64,000 nucleotides of DNA. It comes from Variovorax sp. V93 (lineage in GTDB: Bacteria > Pseudomonadota > Gammaproteobacteria > Burkholderiales > Burkholderiaceae_C). Made by a program: the position numbers and the translations under genes. The DNA lies in NCBI RefSeq assembly GCF_041154485.1, contig NZ_AP028669.1, positions 5,001,001 through 5,065,000 on the forward strand, given 5' to 3'. Positions 1-8,566 of the stretch are shown here, one piece after another; within the stretch, counting starts at the first letter, position 1; every line of letters begins with the position of its first letter. The notes under the pieces are model-generated. The model ran no database searches and was not told the DNA's origin. It was given only the letters and a program-made list of their open reading frames with translations.

Positions 1-501
1 TCCCGAAGCCAGCGGGCCGTTTCCGGTAACGGCCGCTGTTTTTATCAGCTCCACCTGGAACTGTGTACCCGTCGCAAAGTAGATGTAGGCCGGTCCCCGC
101 GAAAGCCGATGCGGGTAGGTCACCGTCAGATATGCATCGATCACCCGCGACAAGCGGATGCCGACACCCGGTACCGCCGTCGAGTAGATCGTCGGATCGC
201 TCGGCATGGGTGCTCCCTGCAGCATCTCGCCGATGAGCGTGCCGCCGCCTGCGGTGCAGTCGAATATGTATTCCGAGGTATCCCTGGTCGGAATGGAAAA
301 TGACTTTCTCGCGATGACGGCTCCGACAGGCAGATCGTTGGGAACGACCACATTGCCCATGTCCATGTTGATGATCTTCGCTGCAGTTCCCGGATAGCGC
401 ACGCATGCCGCCCACGCCTCCTGCGCACCGGCCAGCAGCATGAGAACCGGCACGCAGTGGCGCAGGAACTTCGTCGCGCCCGATGGTTTGCTGCGGTTCA
501 T
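1..501 (-). CDS. Fimbrial tip adhesin / minor pilin, 3' end outside window
   Basis: Secreted fimbrial subunit, probably the tip adhesin or a minor pilin of the chaperone-usher operon that follows on the same strand. The visible 167 codons begin MNRSKPSG, followed by a hydrophobic signal segment (VLMLLAGAQEAWA) with likely cleavage before ACVRYPG. Two cysteines (in AACVRY and IFDCTA) are spaced as in the disulfide of FimH-like lectin domains. No stop is reached, so the C-terminal pilin domain that would contact the usher lies outside the window. The start is well supported: its ATG overlaps the usher stop codon as ATGA, and GGAGGCGG sits just upstream. Adhesin is inferred from being last in the operon and larger than a pilin; receptor unknown. 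Confidence 0.72.
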   Translation of the reverse strand, partial: MNRSKPSGATKFLRHCVPVLMLLAGAQEAWAACVRYPGTAAKIINMDMGNVVVPNDLPVGAVIARKSFSIPTRDTSEYIFDCTAGGGTLIGEMLQGAPMPSDPTIYSTAVPGVGIRLSRVIDAYLTVTYPHRLSRGPAYIYFATGTQFQVELIKTAAVTGNGPLASG

Positions 502-3149
502 TCCGCCTCCTTCTGCTTCGTCGTGCCCGGCTCGGCCGCAGCACATTGGCCGTTCAGCTCGCGGATCGGCGGCGGGTTCTCTTCATCGGGCAGGCTGTAG
601 GGCACGACGCACTGGTCGGCCTTGTCCTGGCTCCATCGCACGGTCAACTGTCCGCTGTTGCCCGCGCCGGTCACGAAGGCCTGGCCATCGGGGCCGACGA
701 TGCCGACCTCCTGGCCCACCTCGTTCTCGATCTTCGAACCCAGCGGCAGCGCGCGGCCTTTGCGGTCGGTCAGCACCATCAGCAGGCGGAAGCCCACCGA
801 GGTCTCGAACTTCGCGGCCACCACCGCGCCGCGCGTGGGCACCACCTCGGTGGCGGCGTTCTTCACTTCCACCGTGTCGCCGAGGTCGGCGGTGCGGATG
901 GCCAGCCGGTTCAGCCGGTACGGCGTCAGGTTGGGGATGACCGCGTTGCCGGCCCAGTCGGTCGCCACGCCGGGCTGCGACTCGAAGCCCACGCCCTGGG
1001 CCTTGGGTGCCTGCACCAGCGCGACAGTCTCGCCGAGCGGCTGCGACAGCGTGACGCCGCCGCCGTGGACCAACAACCCGCCGGCCATGCCGAAGGTGCT
1101 CTGGCCATAGCCCCGGCCCATCGAGTGACCCAGGTCGAAGCGGCCGACCGGCGACAGGTAGCTCGCGCCCGCGCTGCCGCTGCTGCTGCCGCCCTGGTTC
1201 GCATGGCCGGCCGTCACGTTGTAGGTCAGGCGGCTGTCGTCGAAGGCCGAGCCGTAGACGCTGGCCTGCTGGCTGACGCGGCCGGTGCCGTCGCGGGTCA
1301 CGGCGTACTGGGCACTGGCGCGGGTATCGCCGAGCGGAACGCTCAGCATGAACATGAGCTGGCGGCTCGCCGGGCGGTTCAGGCTGGTGGTGTGGTTGTA
1401 GAAAACGCTGTAGCCGAACTGCTTGTAGTTGCCCGAGTAACCCACCTGCAACAGCCGGTCCTTGGCACTGGTGCCCCAATAGCTCTGCTGGCGTGCGGAC
1501 GCGAACACGCTGCCCCAGTCGCCGATCTGCTGCGAAAGCTCGAAGCGCACCTCGTTGCGGCGGCTGTGGAACGACTCGAAAGACCGCAGGTCCTGCATCT
1601 GCACCGCCTCCTGGAAGGTGCGGTAGCCGCTGGTCGAATAGCGGTAGCCCGCCACGCGGAAGTTGGTGCCCGAATCGAGAAAAGCCTTCGAATACAGGAA
1701 GCGCAGCGACTGCCCGTCGTACGTCTTGATGCCATCGACAGGGGTGCGGTCGGTGGTGCGCGCGCTCGACAGGTCGACCGACACGGCGCCGAAGTCGCGC
1801 AGGTTCTTGCCTACGCCCACGAGCAGCGACTGGTACATGTTCGCCATCAGCAGGCCGCCGTAAAGCGAGAACTCGTTGCCCAGGCCGCGCGCCAGTGTCG
1901 CCTGCATGAAGGCCGGCTGCGAAAGCGAAGGCCGTGCGCCCAGCGTGCTGCCGTCGTAGCCGTTGCGGTACTTGCCGAGGGTGGCCGAATAGCGCCAGGT
2001 GCCTTCGCGCAGTAGCGTGGGCACGGCCGAGAAGGCCTGGGTGTATTTGGTCTGCCGGCCGTCGGCTTCGGCGATGGTCACCTCGAGATCGCCGCTCGAT
2101 GCGGTGGGGTAGAGGTCGTCGATGACGAACGGGCCCGGCGCCACGAAGGTGCTGTAGACCACATAGCCGTTCTGGCGCACCGTGACGCGCGCATTGGTCT
2201 GCGCCACGCCGCGAATGGTAGGCGCGTAGCCCTGCTGGCTGTCGGGCAGCATCGCGTCGTCGGACGACAGCTGCACGCCGCGGAACGGCAGGCTGTCGAA
2301 GAAGTTGCCCGGCGTGTTGCCGTCGCCGATGAGCAGCCGCCCGTTGATCGAGGCCAGATCGCGCTGCATGTAGGTGCTGATGCCCTGCCAGCGGCTCTTG
2401 CCGTCGATGCCGCGGTTGTAGGTCGAGAAATGGCGAAAACGCCAGTCGCCGTAGTTGAAGCCGGCGCGCAGGCCCGCGAACAGGGTGTTGTGCTGCAGGT
2501 TTTCGTCGCGCCTGGCGAAGGCGTTGCCGTCGAACACGTTCTGCGGCGGCGCAAAAGGGAACGCGTCATTGCGGTAGCTGTTGCCGCTGTAGCGCGCGAA
2601 GTTGAGCTGGTAGTCCAGCATGCCGGCGGTGATGCCCCTGTCCCATTTCTCGGGGCCGACCGCGCCGCGCGCCGATCGCCTGAGCGCCGCCTGCGGGATG
2701 CTGACGAACAGGCGCTGCTTGCCCGCGTCGTAGTGCACTGCCGCATCGGGAATGACCTTGAGCAGGTCGATGCAGGCTTCGTCGACGGCGCCCGCGAGCT
2801 CGGGAAACACCGCCACGTTGACGCCCCACGCATCGAGCATGCCACGCGTGAGACAGGGCTCGGCATCGTGCTTGCCGTCTTTCGCGGCGAAGCGGATTTC
2901 GGTCTGCCCCGCGCCGCGCTCGTTGAGCGACACGTCGACCATGTACTTGCCCGCGAGCACGCGGTTGCCGAAGGAGAAGAGGGAAAGGTCGGCATGCGGC
3001 TGGTCGCCGCCGATGCCGAGGAATTCCTCATTGAAGCTGGAGCCGGCCAACTGCTGCTGCGCATGGCCGGGCATGCCGAGCGCGCCCAGCAGGGCTGCGC
3101 ACACGGCCCGCCGAAGCGATGCACGAAGAGGAGGTGACGCGCGGCGCAT
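498..3149 (-). CDS. Fimbrial outer membrane usher protein (FimD/PapC family)
   Basis: Outer membrane usher that accepts chaperone-subunit complexes and assembles the pilus through its beta-barrel. The 883 residues match the usual 800-880. A signal peptide ends near GHAQQQLAG; the N-terminal chaperone-binding domain starts FNEEFLGIGG, close to the classic FN.. .FL pattern. The barrel and plug region carries NYGDWRFRHFSTYN and QRDLASINGRLLIGD, and the C-terminal plate domains end around residue 860 with a cysteine (DQCVVPYSLP). Start 3149 has AAGGACC about 11 bases upstream and lies 18 bases after the chaperone stop. The stop overlaps the adhesin start by four bases (ATGA), indicating translational coupling. 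Family assignment is secure; the pilus type is not. Confidence 0.93.
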   Translation of the reverse strand: MRRASPPLRASLRRAVCAALLGALGMPGHAQQQLAGSSFNEEFLGIGGDQPHADLSLFSFGNRVLAGKYMVDVSLNERGAGQTEIRFAAKDGKHDAEPCLTRGMLDAWGVNVAVFPELAGAVDEACIDLLKVIPDAAVHYDAGKQRLFVSIPQAALRRSARGAVGPEKWDRGITAGMLDYQLNFARYSGNSYRNDAFPFAPPQNVFDGNAFARRDENLQHNTLFAGLRAGFNYGDWRFRHFSTYNRGIDGKSRWQGISTYMQRDLASINGRLLIGDGNTPGNFFDSLPFRGVQLSSDDAMLPDSQQGYAPTIRGVAQTNARVTVRQNGYVVYSTFVAPGPFVIDDLYPTASSGDLEVTIAEADGRQTKYTQAFSAVPTLLREGTWRYSATLGKYRNGYDGSTLGARPSLSQPAFMQATLARGLGNEFSLYGGLLMANMYQSLLVGVGKNLRDFGAVSVDLSSARTTDRTPVDGIKTYDGQSLRFLYSKAFLDSGTNFRVAGYRYSTSGYRTFQEAVQMQDLRSFESFHSRRNEVRFELSQQIGDWGSVFASARQQSYWGTSAKDRLLQVGYSGNYKQFGYSVFYNHTTSLNRPASRQLMFMLSVPLGDTRASAQYAVTRDGTGRVSQQASVYGSAFDDSRLTYNVTAGHANQGGSSSGSAGASYLSPVGRFDLGHSMGRGYGQSTFGMAGGLLVHGGGVTLSQPLGETVALVQAPKAQGVGFESQPGVATDWAGNAVIPNLTPYRLNRLAIRTADLGDTVEVKNAATEVVPTRGAVVAAKFETSVGFRLLMVLTDRKGRALPLGSKIENEVGQEVGIVGPDGQAFVTGAGNSGQLTVRWSQDKADQCVVPYSLPDEENPPPIRELNGQCAAAEPGTTKQKEAE

Positions 3150-3167
3150 GGCGATGTGGTCCTTGCG

Positions 3168-3962
3168 TCAGCGCTTCGCCGCGTCGCCAGACGGCGGAGA
3201 AGGCGCGGTCGGGGGAACGAGTTCCGCCTTCACGGCCACGGGCTCTGCACCCGCCGGCACTTGCACGCGTTCTTCGGGCGTCTCGCCGCCGTAGTCGTTG
3301 AGCGTGGTGAAGTCGACCTGGATCGGCTGCGGCGTCTTGACTGCGCTCAGCGGATACGCCATCTCGCCGAAGGGCGGCACCATGTCGGCATTGATCAGTT
3401 GCTGGCCGCTGTTGATGTTCAGCGCGGTGAAGGTCACGTGGTAGGCCGTGGGGTTGCCGACCTTGAGCACGGCGCCCTGGCCTTGCGCGCCGGCACCGAC
3501 GGCCCACCTGAGCTGGGCGCGCGATTCCTCGGGCTTGCCGGCGAGCTTCGCGGGGCGGTAGAACAGCTTGATGCGGCTGCGCACCGCGATCTGCAGCACG
3601 TTCTCTTCCTTCGACTTCTCGGGGATCTCCTTGACGTTGAGCCAGAACACCGACTCGCGGTCGGTTGGCAGATCGCCGGCCACACGCATGATGCGCAGGA
3701 TGTTTTCCATGCCGGGGTCCAGCCGCGACAGCGGCGGCGTGACGAGCAGCGGCGTCTTGTTCCTGCCTTCGCCGGCATCGATCCAGGCCTGGACCACGTA
3801 GGGCGAAGTGCCGGTGTTCTTCACCGGGATGGAGGCTTCGCGATCCTTCTCGCCGAGGATCACGCGCGTGCCGCCGAGCATCACGCCCGCTGCGGCGGGC
3901 CATTGCAAGCCCAGCATCAGCAGGATGGCGAAAGCCCACCGACGGCGATTGTTGCTGCACAT
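3168..3962 (-). CDS. Periplasmic fimbrial chaperone (PapD/FimC family)
   Basis: Periplasmic chaperone that folds pilus subunits by donor-strand complementation and delivers them to the usher. The 264 residues show a signal peptide (MCSNNRRRWAFAILLMLGLQ, cleavage near PAAAG), then the family pattern: TRVILGEKDREASIPVKNTG (first beta strands), PPLSRLDPG, and the signature VFWLNVKEIPEK with the following IKLFYRP stretch that anchors the subunit C terminus. A longer reading frame continues upstream to 4106, but ATG 3962 is preferred because it begins the signal peptide and has AAGGA about 11 bases ahead. The region between this gene and the pilin (3963-4122) is a 160-base spacer. Confidence 0.92.
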   Translation of the reverse strand: MCSNNRRRWAFAILLMLGLQWPAAAGVMLGGTRVILGEKDREASIPVKNTGTSPYVVQAWIDAGEGRNKTPLLVTPPLSRLDPGMENILRIMRVAGDLPTDRESVFWLNVKEIPEKSKEENVLQIAVRSRIKLFYRPAKLAGKPEESRAQLRWAVGAGAQGQGAVLKVGNPTAYHVTFTALNINSGQQLINADMVPPFGEMAYPLSAVKTPQPIQVDFTTLNDYGGETPEERVQVPAGAEPVAVKAELVPPTAPSPPSGDAAKR

Positions 3963-4122
3963 AGGAAGAGAAATCCTTGACGGGCGGACGCATGACGCGC
4001 GCAGCCCGGCACCGCGGCGCATCGAGTCGCCGAGGAAAAAAGAAAAAAGGAATTGCCGGCGCCGGCGGACCCTCGAGTCCGAACGCGGCGCGGACGGAGG
4101 CGGCACCGTGGCCGCCGGCGGC

Positions 4123-4683
4123 TTACTTGTAGGTCACCGTGAACTGTGCGACCGCGTTGGCCGGGCCCACCGTCACGGCGGTCTTGGTCGCAATGTATGC
4201 AGCCTGGAACTTCAGCGAGTTGTCGCCCAGGCCCAGGATGTATTCGCCCGATTTGCCCGTGTTCAGGGCGATCTTTGCACCGGTGGAATCAGCGAGTTCG
4301 ATCGCCACGCCCGACGCGGCACCCACGCCCACTTGGCCGGCATTGGCCAAGCGCAGATAGGTGGCGTCGTCGAGGTCGGCGGTGCCCGAGAAGCTCACGG
4401 TCGCACCGGTCGCCGACGCGCCGCAGCCCAGCAGGTCGATGGTGAACTTGGCGGGCGTGGCCTTCTTGCCGACCGCCGCGGTGCCAGCGGTTCCGCCGTC
4501 GAATGCGGTGCGCGACACCTTGCCGAGCGGCACCGTCAGGTTCTGGCTGTTGGGCGAAATCGAGCAAGGCGCATCGACGATTTCACCGGTGAAATTGATG
4601 GTGCCGTCGGCGGCGGAGGCAGCCTGTGACAGCACGCCGGCGACGGCCAGCGCTGCGAACTTGACGAATACGGTCTTTTGCAT
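4123..4683 (-). CDS. Major fimbrial subunit (type 1 pilin family)
   Basis: Probable structural pilin, 186 residues, secreted by a signal peptide (MQKTVFVKFAALAVAG, cleavage near ASAADG). The mature protein begins GTINFTGEIVDAPCSI, the usual pilin start with the first disulfide cysteine; the second is in LLGCGAS. It ends NAVAQFTVTYK, a typical C-terminal beta strand with the penultimate tyrosine recognised by the chaperone. It is the first gene of the fimbrial operon (pilin, chaperone, usher, adhesin), the usual position for the most abundant subunit. AGGGAA precedes the ATG. The 169-base upstream gap contains a CRP-type palindrome listed separately. Confidence 0.92.
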   Translation of the reverse strand: MQKTVFVKFAALAVAGVLSQAASAADGTINFTGEIVDAPCSISPNSQNLTVPLGKVSRTAFDGGTAGTAAVGKKATPAKFTIDLLGCGASATGATVSFSGTADLDDATYLRLANAGQVGVGAASGVAIELADSTGAKIALNTGKSGEYILGLGDNSLKFQAAYIATKTAVTVGPANAVAQFTVTYK

Positions 4684-4813
4684 TTTGGGTTCCCTGGGAT
4701 TGATGTGACTGCGCCTGCTTGTGCAAGGCAGGGCGCAGCTTATTCACACAAAGATGCAAAAGAACACCGTCTGTCGTCAGTTGATGATAGTTAACACTCC
4801 CTACCCGGATCTT

Positions 4814-4829
4814 CGTGACTTAGGTCACG
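4814..4829. promoter_or_regulatory. CRP/FNR-type palindrome upstream of the pilin operon
   Basis: The sequence reads CGTGAC-TTAG-GTCACG, a perfect dyad that can also be written CGTGA-N6-TCACG. This has the exact half-site spacing of the CRP family consensus TGTGA-N6-TCACA, differing at the two outer bases. It lies about 130 bases upstream of the pilin ATG and 24 bases past the stop of the NADP oxidoreductase. It is not followed by a T run, which argues against a terminator. Regulation of fimbriae by a CRP-like protein is inference. Confidence 0.45.
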
Positions 4830-4852
4830 GACCAAGGCGGGCAGCGACCGGA

Positions 4853-5896
4853 CTAAGCCTCCGCCACCTGCAGCACCAGCTTGCCGAAGTTCTCACCGCT
4901 GAAAAGGCGGTTCAGCGCCTCGGGGAAGGTGTCGAGCCCCACGACCACGTCTTCCTTGCTCTTCATGCGGCCGTCCTTGAGGTAGCCGGCAAGCTCGGCC
5001 ACGGCAATGGGGAAGCGGTCCGCGTAGTCGAACACCACGATACCTTCCATGCGCGCGCGGTTCACCAGCAGGCTCAGGTAGTTCCGGGGGCCGGCCGCGG
5101 GCATGCTGTTGGCGTTGTTGTACTGGCTGATGGCACCGCAGATGATCACGCGGGCCTTGCGCGCGAGTCGCGCGAGCACCGCGTCGAGGATCTCGCCGCC
5201 GACGTTGTCGAAGTAGATATCCACGCCTTTCGGACAGTGCGCCTTGAGGCCGTCGCGCACCGCCGCGGCGCCGGCCTTGTAGTCGATGCAGGCGTCGAAG
5301 CCCAACTCCTTCACCACCCAGTCGCACTTGGCCTGGCCGCCGGCGATGCCGACCACGCGGCAGCCCTTGATCTTCGCGAGCTGCCCGACCGTCTGCCCCA
5401 CGGCGCCCGCGGCACCGGAGATGACGACGGTTTCGCCCGCCTTGGGCTGGCCCACGTCCATCAGCCCGAAGTAGCCGGTCATGCCCGGCATGCCGAGCAC
5501 GTTGAGCCACTGGTGGATGGTGCCCGCGCGCAGGTCGATTTTGGCAAGCCCGCTGCGCTTGATCTCCTCCTGGGGCACGAGCACGTATTCCTGCACGCCC
5601 AGCGTGCCGTAGACCGTGTCGCCGACCGCGAAGTCCGGGTTCTTCGAGGCGACGACGCGGCCGATGCCGCCTGCGCGCATGACGGCGCCGATTTCCACCG
5701 GCGCGATGTAGCTCTTGGCATCGTTGAGCCAGCCGCGCATGGCGGGGTCGAGCGAGAGCGAGAGGGTCTTGACCAGCACGCCACCCTCGGCGGGTTCGCC
5801 GACCGGCTCGGTCGTGAACTGCCAGTGTTCGCGCGTTGCCGCGCCCTCGGGCCGCTTGGCGAGCCTGACCTGGTGATTGACGGGCGCTTCGGCCAT
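4853..5896 (-). CDS. NADP-dependent oxidoreductase, MDR superfamily (curcumin reductase / LTB4 dehydrogenase type)
   Basis: Cytosolic zinc-independent medium-chain dehydrogenase/reductase that probably reduces alpha,beta-unsaturated carbonyls with NADPH. The 347 residues follow the COG2130 pattern: N-terminal MAEAPVNHQVRLAKRPEG, the substrate-side stretch LSLSLDPAMRGWLND, and the Rossmann nucleotide-binding motif VISGAAGAVGQTVGQLAK near residue 160, then GIAGGQAKC. DNVGGEILDAVL and ICGAISQYN are further family signatures. GGAGACCTCC precedes the start. Downstream is the fimbrial operon, upstream the sensor kinase. Substrate unknown. Confidence 0.87.
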   Translation of the reverse strand: MAEAPVNHQVRLAKRPEGAATREHWQFTTEPVGEPAEGGVLVKTLSLSLDPAMRGWLNDAKSYIAPVEIGAVMRAGGIGRVVASKNPDFAVGDTVYGTLGVQEYVLVPQEEIKRSGLAKIDLRAGTIHQWLNVLGMPGMTGYFGLMDVGQPKAGETVVISGAAGAVGQTVGQLAKIKGCRVVGIAGGQAKCDWVVKELGFDACIDYKAGAAAVRDGLKAHCPKGVDIYFDNVGGEILDAVLARLARKARVIICGAISQYNNANSMPAAGPRNYLSLLVNRARMEGIVVFDYADRFPIAVAELAGYLKDGRMKSKEDVVVGLDTFPEALNRLFSGENFGKLVLQVAEA

Positions 5897-6012
5897 GGGA
5901 GGTCTCCTTGGAAAGGTCGTTGTTGCGGCGCCATGCTAGCGGCGCGCGGCGCAGTTGGCCGTAGCGCAGGCGACAGCCCCGCGCCGGAACCGCGCCCAGG
6001 CGTGGTTTCCGC

Positions 6013-7413
6013 TCAGGCCAGTCGCACGACGATCCGCAGGCCCGGATTCGCGTTGCGCACCGCGAGGCTGCCGCCGTGCGCCTCGGCGATCAGGCGGCAA
6101 AGGTACATGCCCAGCCCGACGCCGCCGGTGGCACGCTGGCGCGCGCCGTCGGTGCGGTAGAAGGCCTCGGTCAGGCGTTCGAGCTGGGCCTCGTCGACAC
6201 CGGGGCCGTGGTCGCGGAACTCGATCTCCACGCCCTGCTGCGCCGGCCCGTCGACCACGGCGCGCAGCGACACGACGGGCGGACGGGGCGCGTCGGTGCT
6301 GTAGCGCAGGGCGTTGTCCAGCAGGTTGCGCACCAGCAGGCGGATGCGCATGCGGTCGACGGCATGCGGCGGCAGCCCCTCGGCCAGGTCCAGGTGCACC
6401 TGCGGCGCGCCCGGCATCTCGGCCGCGACCTCGCGCACCAGCGCCGCCAGGTCGACCGGCTCGCGCTGCAGCGCCACGTGCGGGCTCGCGAGGCGCTCGC
6501 TCTCGAGCAGGTCGCTGATCAGGTCGCGCATTTCGTTGAGGTCGCGCAACAGCGCCTCGCGCTCGGCCTGGCTTTCCGGCGTGGCCGGCAGCAGCTCGGC
6601 ATTGAGCCGGGCGCGCGTGAGCGGCGAGCGCAGTTCGTGGCTCAACGCGAGCAGCAGCCCGCGCTTGGCATCGAGCATGGCCTGGATGTCGTCGGCCATG
6701 GTGTTGATGTGCTCCGCAAGATCGCCGAGGTCGTCGTTGCGGCGGATCGGGATCGGCTGAGTGAACTCGCCGCGGCCGAAGCGCTGCGCGCCTTCGCGGA
6801 TATCGATCAGTGGCCGCAGCAGCCGGCTGACATAGGCATAGCCCAGCACCACGAGCAGCAGCAGCGCGCAAAGGGTGGCCCAGCCGACGATGCGCGGCGC
6901 AAGCTGCCAGAGCCTGGGCGACCAGCCGAAGATGACGCGGTGGCCGTCCGCCGTCGGGCGGACGAACCATTTGTCGTTCCAGGGCTCCTCGTCGCGGCCA
7001 TGCATCCAGCCGCCGCGGCCATTGCTGCCGCCGGGGTTGGAGTCCCAGTTGACCTTGGGGCCGGTGATGCGGATCGTGATCGGCAGCCGGGCGACCAGCG
7101 CCTGCGCGCGTGCCACGTCGGGCGGCGTGCCGATCTCGGCGACGAGCCGGTCGGCATAGTCGACCAGCATCGGCTTGGCGGCCTCGGCCCAGCCGGTGGA
7201 AAAGGACTTCTTCATGCCGCCCATGAACACCGCCGCCATCACCAGCGCCAGCATCACGAACATCATGACCAGCCGGATGCGCAGCGAACGGCGCCAGCGG
7301 CGCTTGCCCTGCACCTTCTCGTGCCACTGCGCATGCCATTGCCTGTGCAGCTCCGCGCGGCGGCATGCCAATTCGCGCCACGCCTGGCGATGGCGCTCCC
7401 AGCGAAGTTTCAT
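6013..7413 (-). CDS. Sensor histidine kinase, CpxA/RstB-like
   Basis: Inner-membrane sensor of a two-component system, 466 residues. A basic cytoplasmic N terminus precedes TM1 (about 47-66); a periplasmic domain of roughly 105 residues is followed by TM2 (175-195), a HAMP domain (195-250) and the H box LLLALSHELRSPLTR with phosphoacceptor His259. N box LLDNALRYS, G1 box DHGPGVDE and G2 box GGVGLGMYL are all present, so the kinase looks intact. The start ATG overlaps the response regulator stop as ATGA, indicating coupling. With a CpxP/Spy-like protein in the same run of genes, an envelope-stress role is likely; the signal is not evident from sequence. Confidence 0.88.
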   Translation of the reverse strand: MKLRWERHRQAWRELACRRAELHRQWHAQWHEKVQGKRRWRRSLRIRLVMMFVMLALVMAAVFMGGMKKSFSTGWAEAAKPMLVDYADRLVAEIGTPPDVARAQALVARLPITIRITGPKVNWDSNPGGSNGRGGWMHGRDEEPWNDKWFVRPTADGHRVIFGWSPRLWQLAPRIVGWATLCALLLLVVLGYAYVSRLLRPLIDIREGAQRFGRGEFTQPIPIRRNDDLGDLAEHINTMADDIQAMLDAKRGLLLALSHELRSPLTRARLNAELLPATPESQAEREALLRDLNEMRDLISDLLESERLASPHVALQREPVDLAALVREVAAEMPGAPQVHLDLAEGLPPHAVDRMRIRLLVRNLLDNALRYSTDAPRPPVVSLRAVVDGPAQQGVEIEFRDHGPGVDEAQLERLTEAFYRTDGARQRATGGVGLGMYLCRLIAEAHGGSLAVRNANPGLRIVVRLA

Positions 7414-8108
7414 GCGGGCTCGCTGCGCGCCACGGCCAGCGCATAGCCGGCATTGCGCAGCGTCTTGATGCAGTCCAGCGGCTCGAGCTTCTTGCGCAGG
7501 CGGCTCACCACGATGTCGACCGCCCGGGTGTAGAGCTCGGCCTCGTGGCCGCGCAGGCGGTTCAGGATGTCGTCGCGGCTGAACACCTTGCCGGGTTCGG
7601 CCGCCAGCAGCGCGAGCAGTTCGAACTCGGTGCCGGTCAGTTCGATGCGCTCGCCTTGGCGCAGCACCTGGCGCCGGTCGAGGTCGATCGACAGCCCGTC
7701 GAACACGCGGTGCTGGGTGCCGTTGCTGTTGGCCGCCGCCGGCGTGCTGCGCTGGCGGCGCAGGATGGTCTGCACGCGCGCCACCAGTTCGCGCGGCTCG
7801 AAGGGCTTGGGCACGTAGTCGTCGGCGCCCAGCTCGAGGCCGACTACGCGGTCCATCACCTCGCCGCGCGCAGTGAGCATCACGATGGGAATGTCGCTCT
7901 CCTTGCGGATCTCGCGGCACAGCGCAAAGCCATCCATCTCGGGCAGCATCACATCGAGGATCGCCGCGTCGTACGGCTGCGCACGCAATTTGGCGAGCCC
8001 TTCGCTCGGGCGCACCGCGCTCTCCAGCGTGTAGCCGAAGCGGGCGAAGTAGGTGGTCAGCGGCGCGGCGAGATGTTCGTCGTCGTCGATCAGCAGGATG
8101 CGCGGCAT
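7410..8108 (-). CDS. Response regulator, OmpR family (CpxR/RstA-like)
   Basis: DNA-binding response regulator, 232 residues. The receiver domain carries the acidic pocket IDDDE, phosphoacceptor Asp52 in ILDVMLPEMDG, a threonine switch (VMLTARGE) and the conserved lysine in DDYVPKPFEP. The C-terminal winged helix has LTGTEFELLALLAAEPGKV, VFSRDDILNRLRG and RAVDIVVSRLRKKL, all diagnostic of the OmpR group. ATG 8108 is chosen because MPRILLIDDDE is the normal N terminus; AGGAGG lies about 12 bases upstream. It overlaps the kinase gene by four bases. Confidence 0.92.
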   Translation of the reverse strand: MPRILLIDDDEHLAAPLTTYFARFGYTLESAVRPSEGLAKLRAQPYDAAILDVMLPEMDGFALCREIRKESDIPIVMLTARGEVMDRVVGLELGADDYVPKPFEPRELVARVQTILRRQRSTPAAANSNGTQHRVFDGLSIDLDRRQVLRQGERIELTGTEFELLALLAAEPGKVFSRDDILNRLRGHEAELYTRAVDIVVSRLRKKLEPLDCIKTLRNAGYALAVARSEPA

Positions 8109-8158
8109 GGCGGGATTGTGCCTCCTGACAAGAAGGTGGCGAATGACCTCGCCGACCA

Positions 8159-8566
8159 TCAGACCGGCCGGCATCGCACCGCCCAGGCCACGCCCGTCAC
8201 GAGAACGCAGAGCAGCAGCGCGTGGTAGGCCAGGTCGGGCACCGTGCGCGGACCGATGCCCGCGATGATGGTGCCGAGCCCGACCAGCGTGCCCAACAGC
8301 GCGAAGCCCTGGCCGAAGATGGCGGCGCGGCGCGCATGATGGGGACGCAGCCAGGTCTCGGCCGAGGCCAGCACCAGCACGGTGGCTATCACCGCCTCGG
8401 CGTTGCGGGCCGCAGCATGCGCGTAGCCGGACACCAGGAACCCCGCGTGCACGGTCGACGCGAGCCCGAGCATGAGCGCCTCGGCCAGCATCCATGCACG
8501 CGCGGCCGGCGCGTGCACCGCGGGGGAAGCGCTGCGGCCGCTGCGCATGGACGCGCCGCTCACCAT
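8159..8566 (-). CDS. Small polytopic membrane protein, unknown function
   Basis: I do not recognise this 135-residue protein. It is strongly hydrophobic with about four predicted membrane segments (around LAEALMLGLASTVHAGFL, VIATVLVLASAE, GFALLGTLVGLGTIIAGI and YHALLLCVLVTGVAW). It overlaps the end of the DUF4260 gene: ATG 8566 gives a 7-base overlap and GTG 8563 a GTGA overlap. The long upstream extension of this frame is a shadow of DUF4260. It lies 50 bases before the response regulator, so it may be part of the stress operon. Confidence 0.6.
   Translation of the reverse strand: MVSGASMRSGRSASPAVHAPAARAWMLAEALMLGLASTVHAGFLVSGYAHAAARNAEAVIATVLVLASAETWLRPHHARRAAIFGQGFALLGTLVGLGTIIAGIGPRTVPDLAYHALLLCVLVTGVAWAVRCRPV

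Noticed and set aside
4684..4852. Possible invertible fim switch upstream of the pilin
   Set aside because: Only a single 16-base palindrome is seen; no pair of inverted repeats flanking a promoter and no recombinase gene nearby.
7920..8108. Longer versions of the response regulator and kinase (starts at 8495 and 7920)
   Set aside because: Upstream extensions are out of family and overlap real genes; canonical N termini start at 8108 and 7413.
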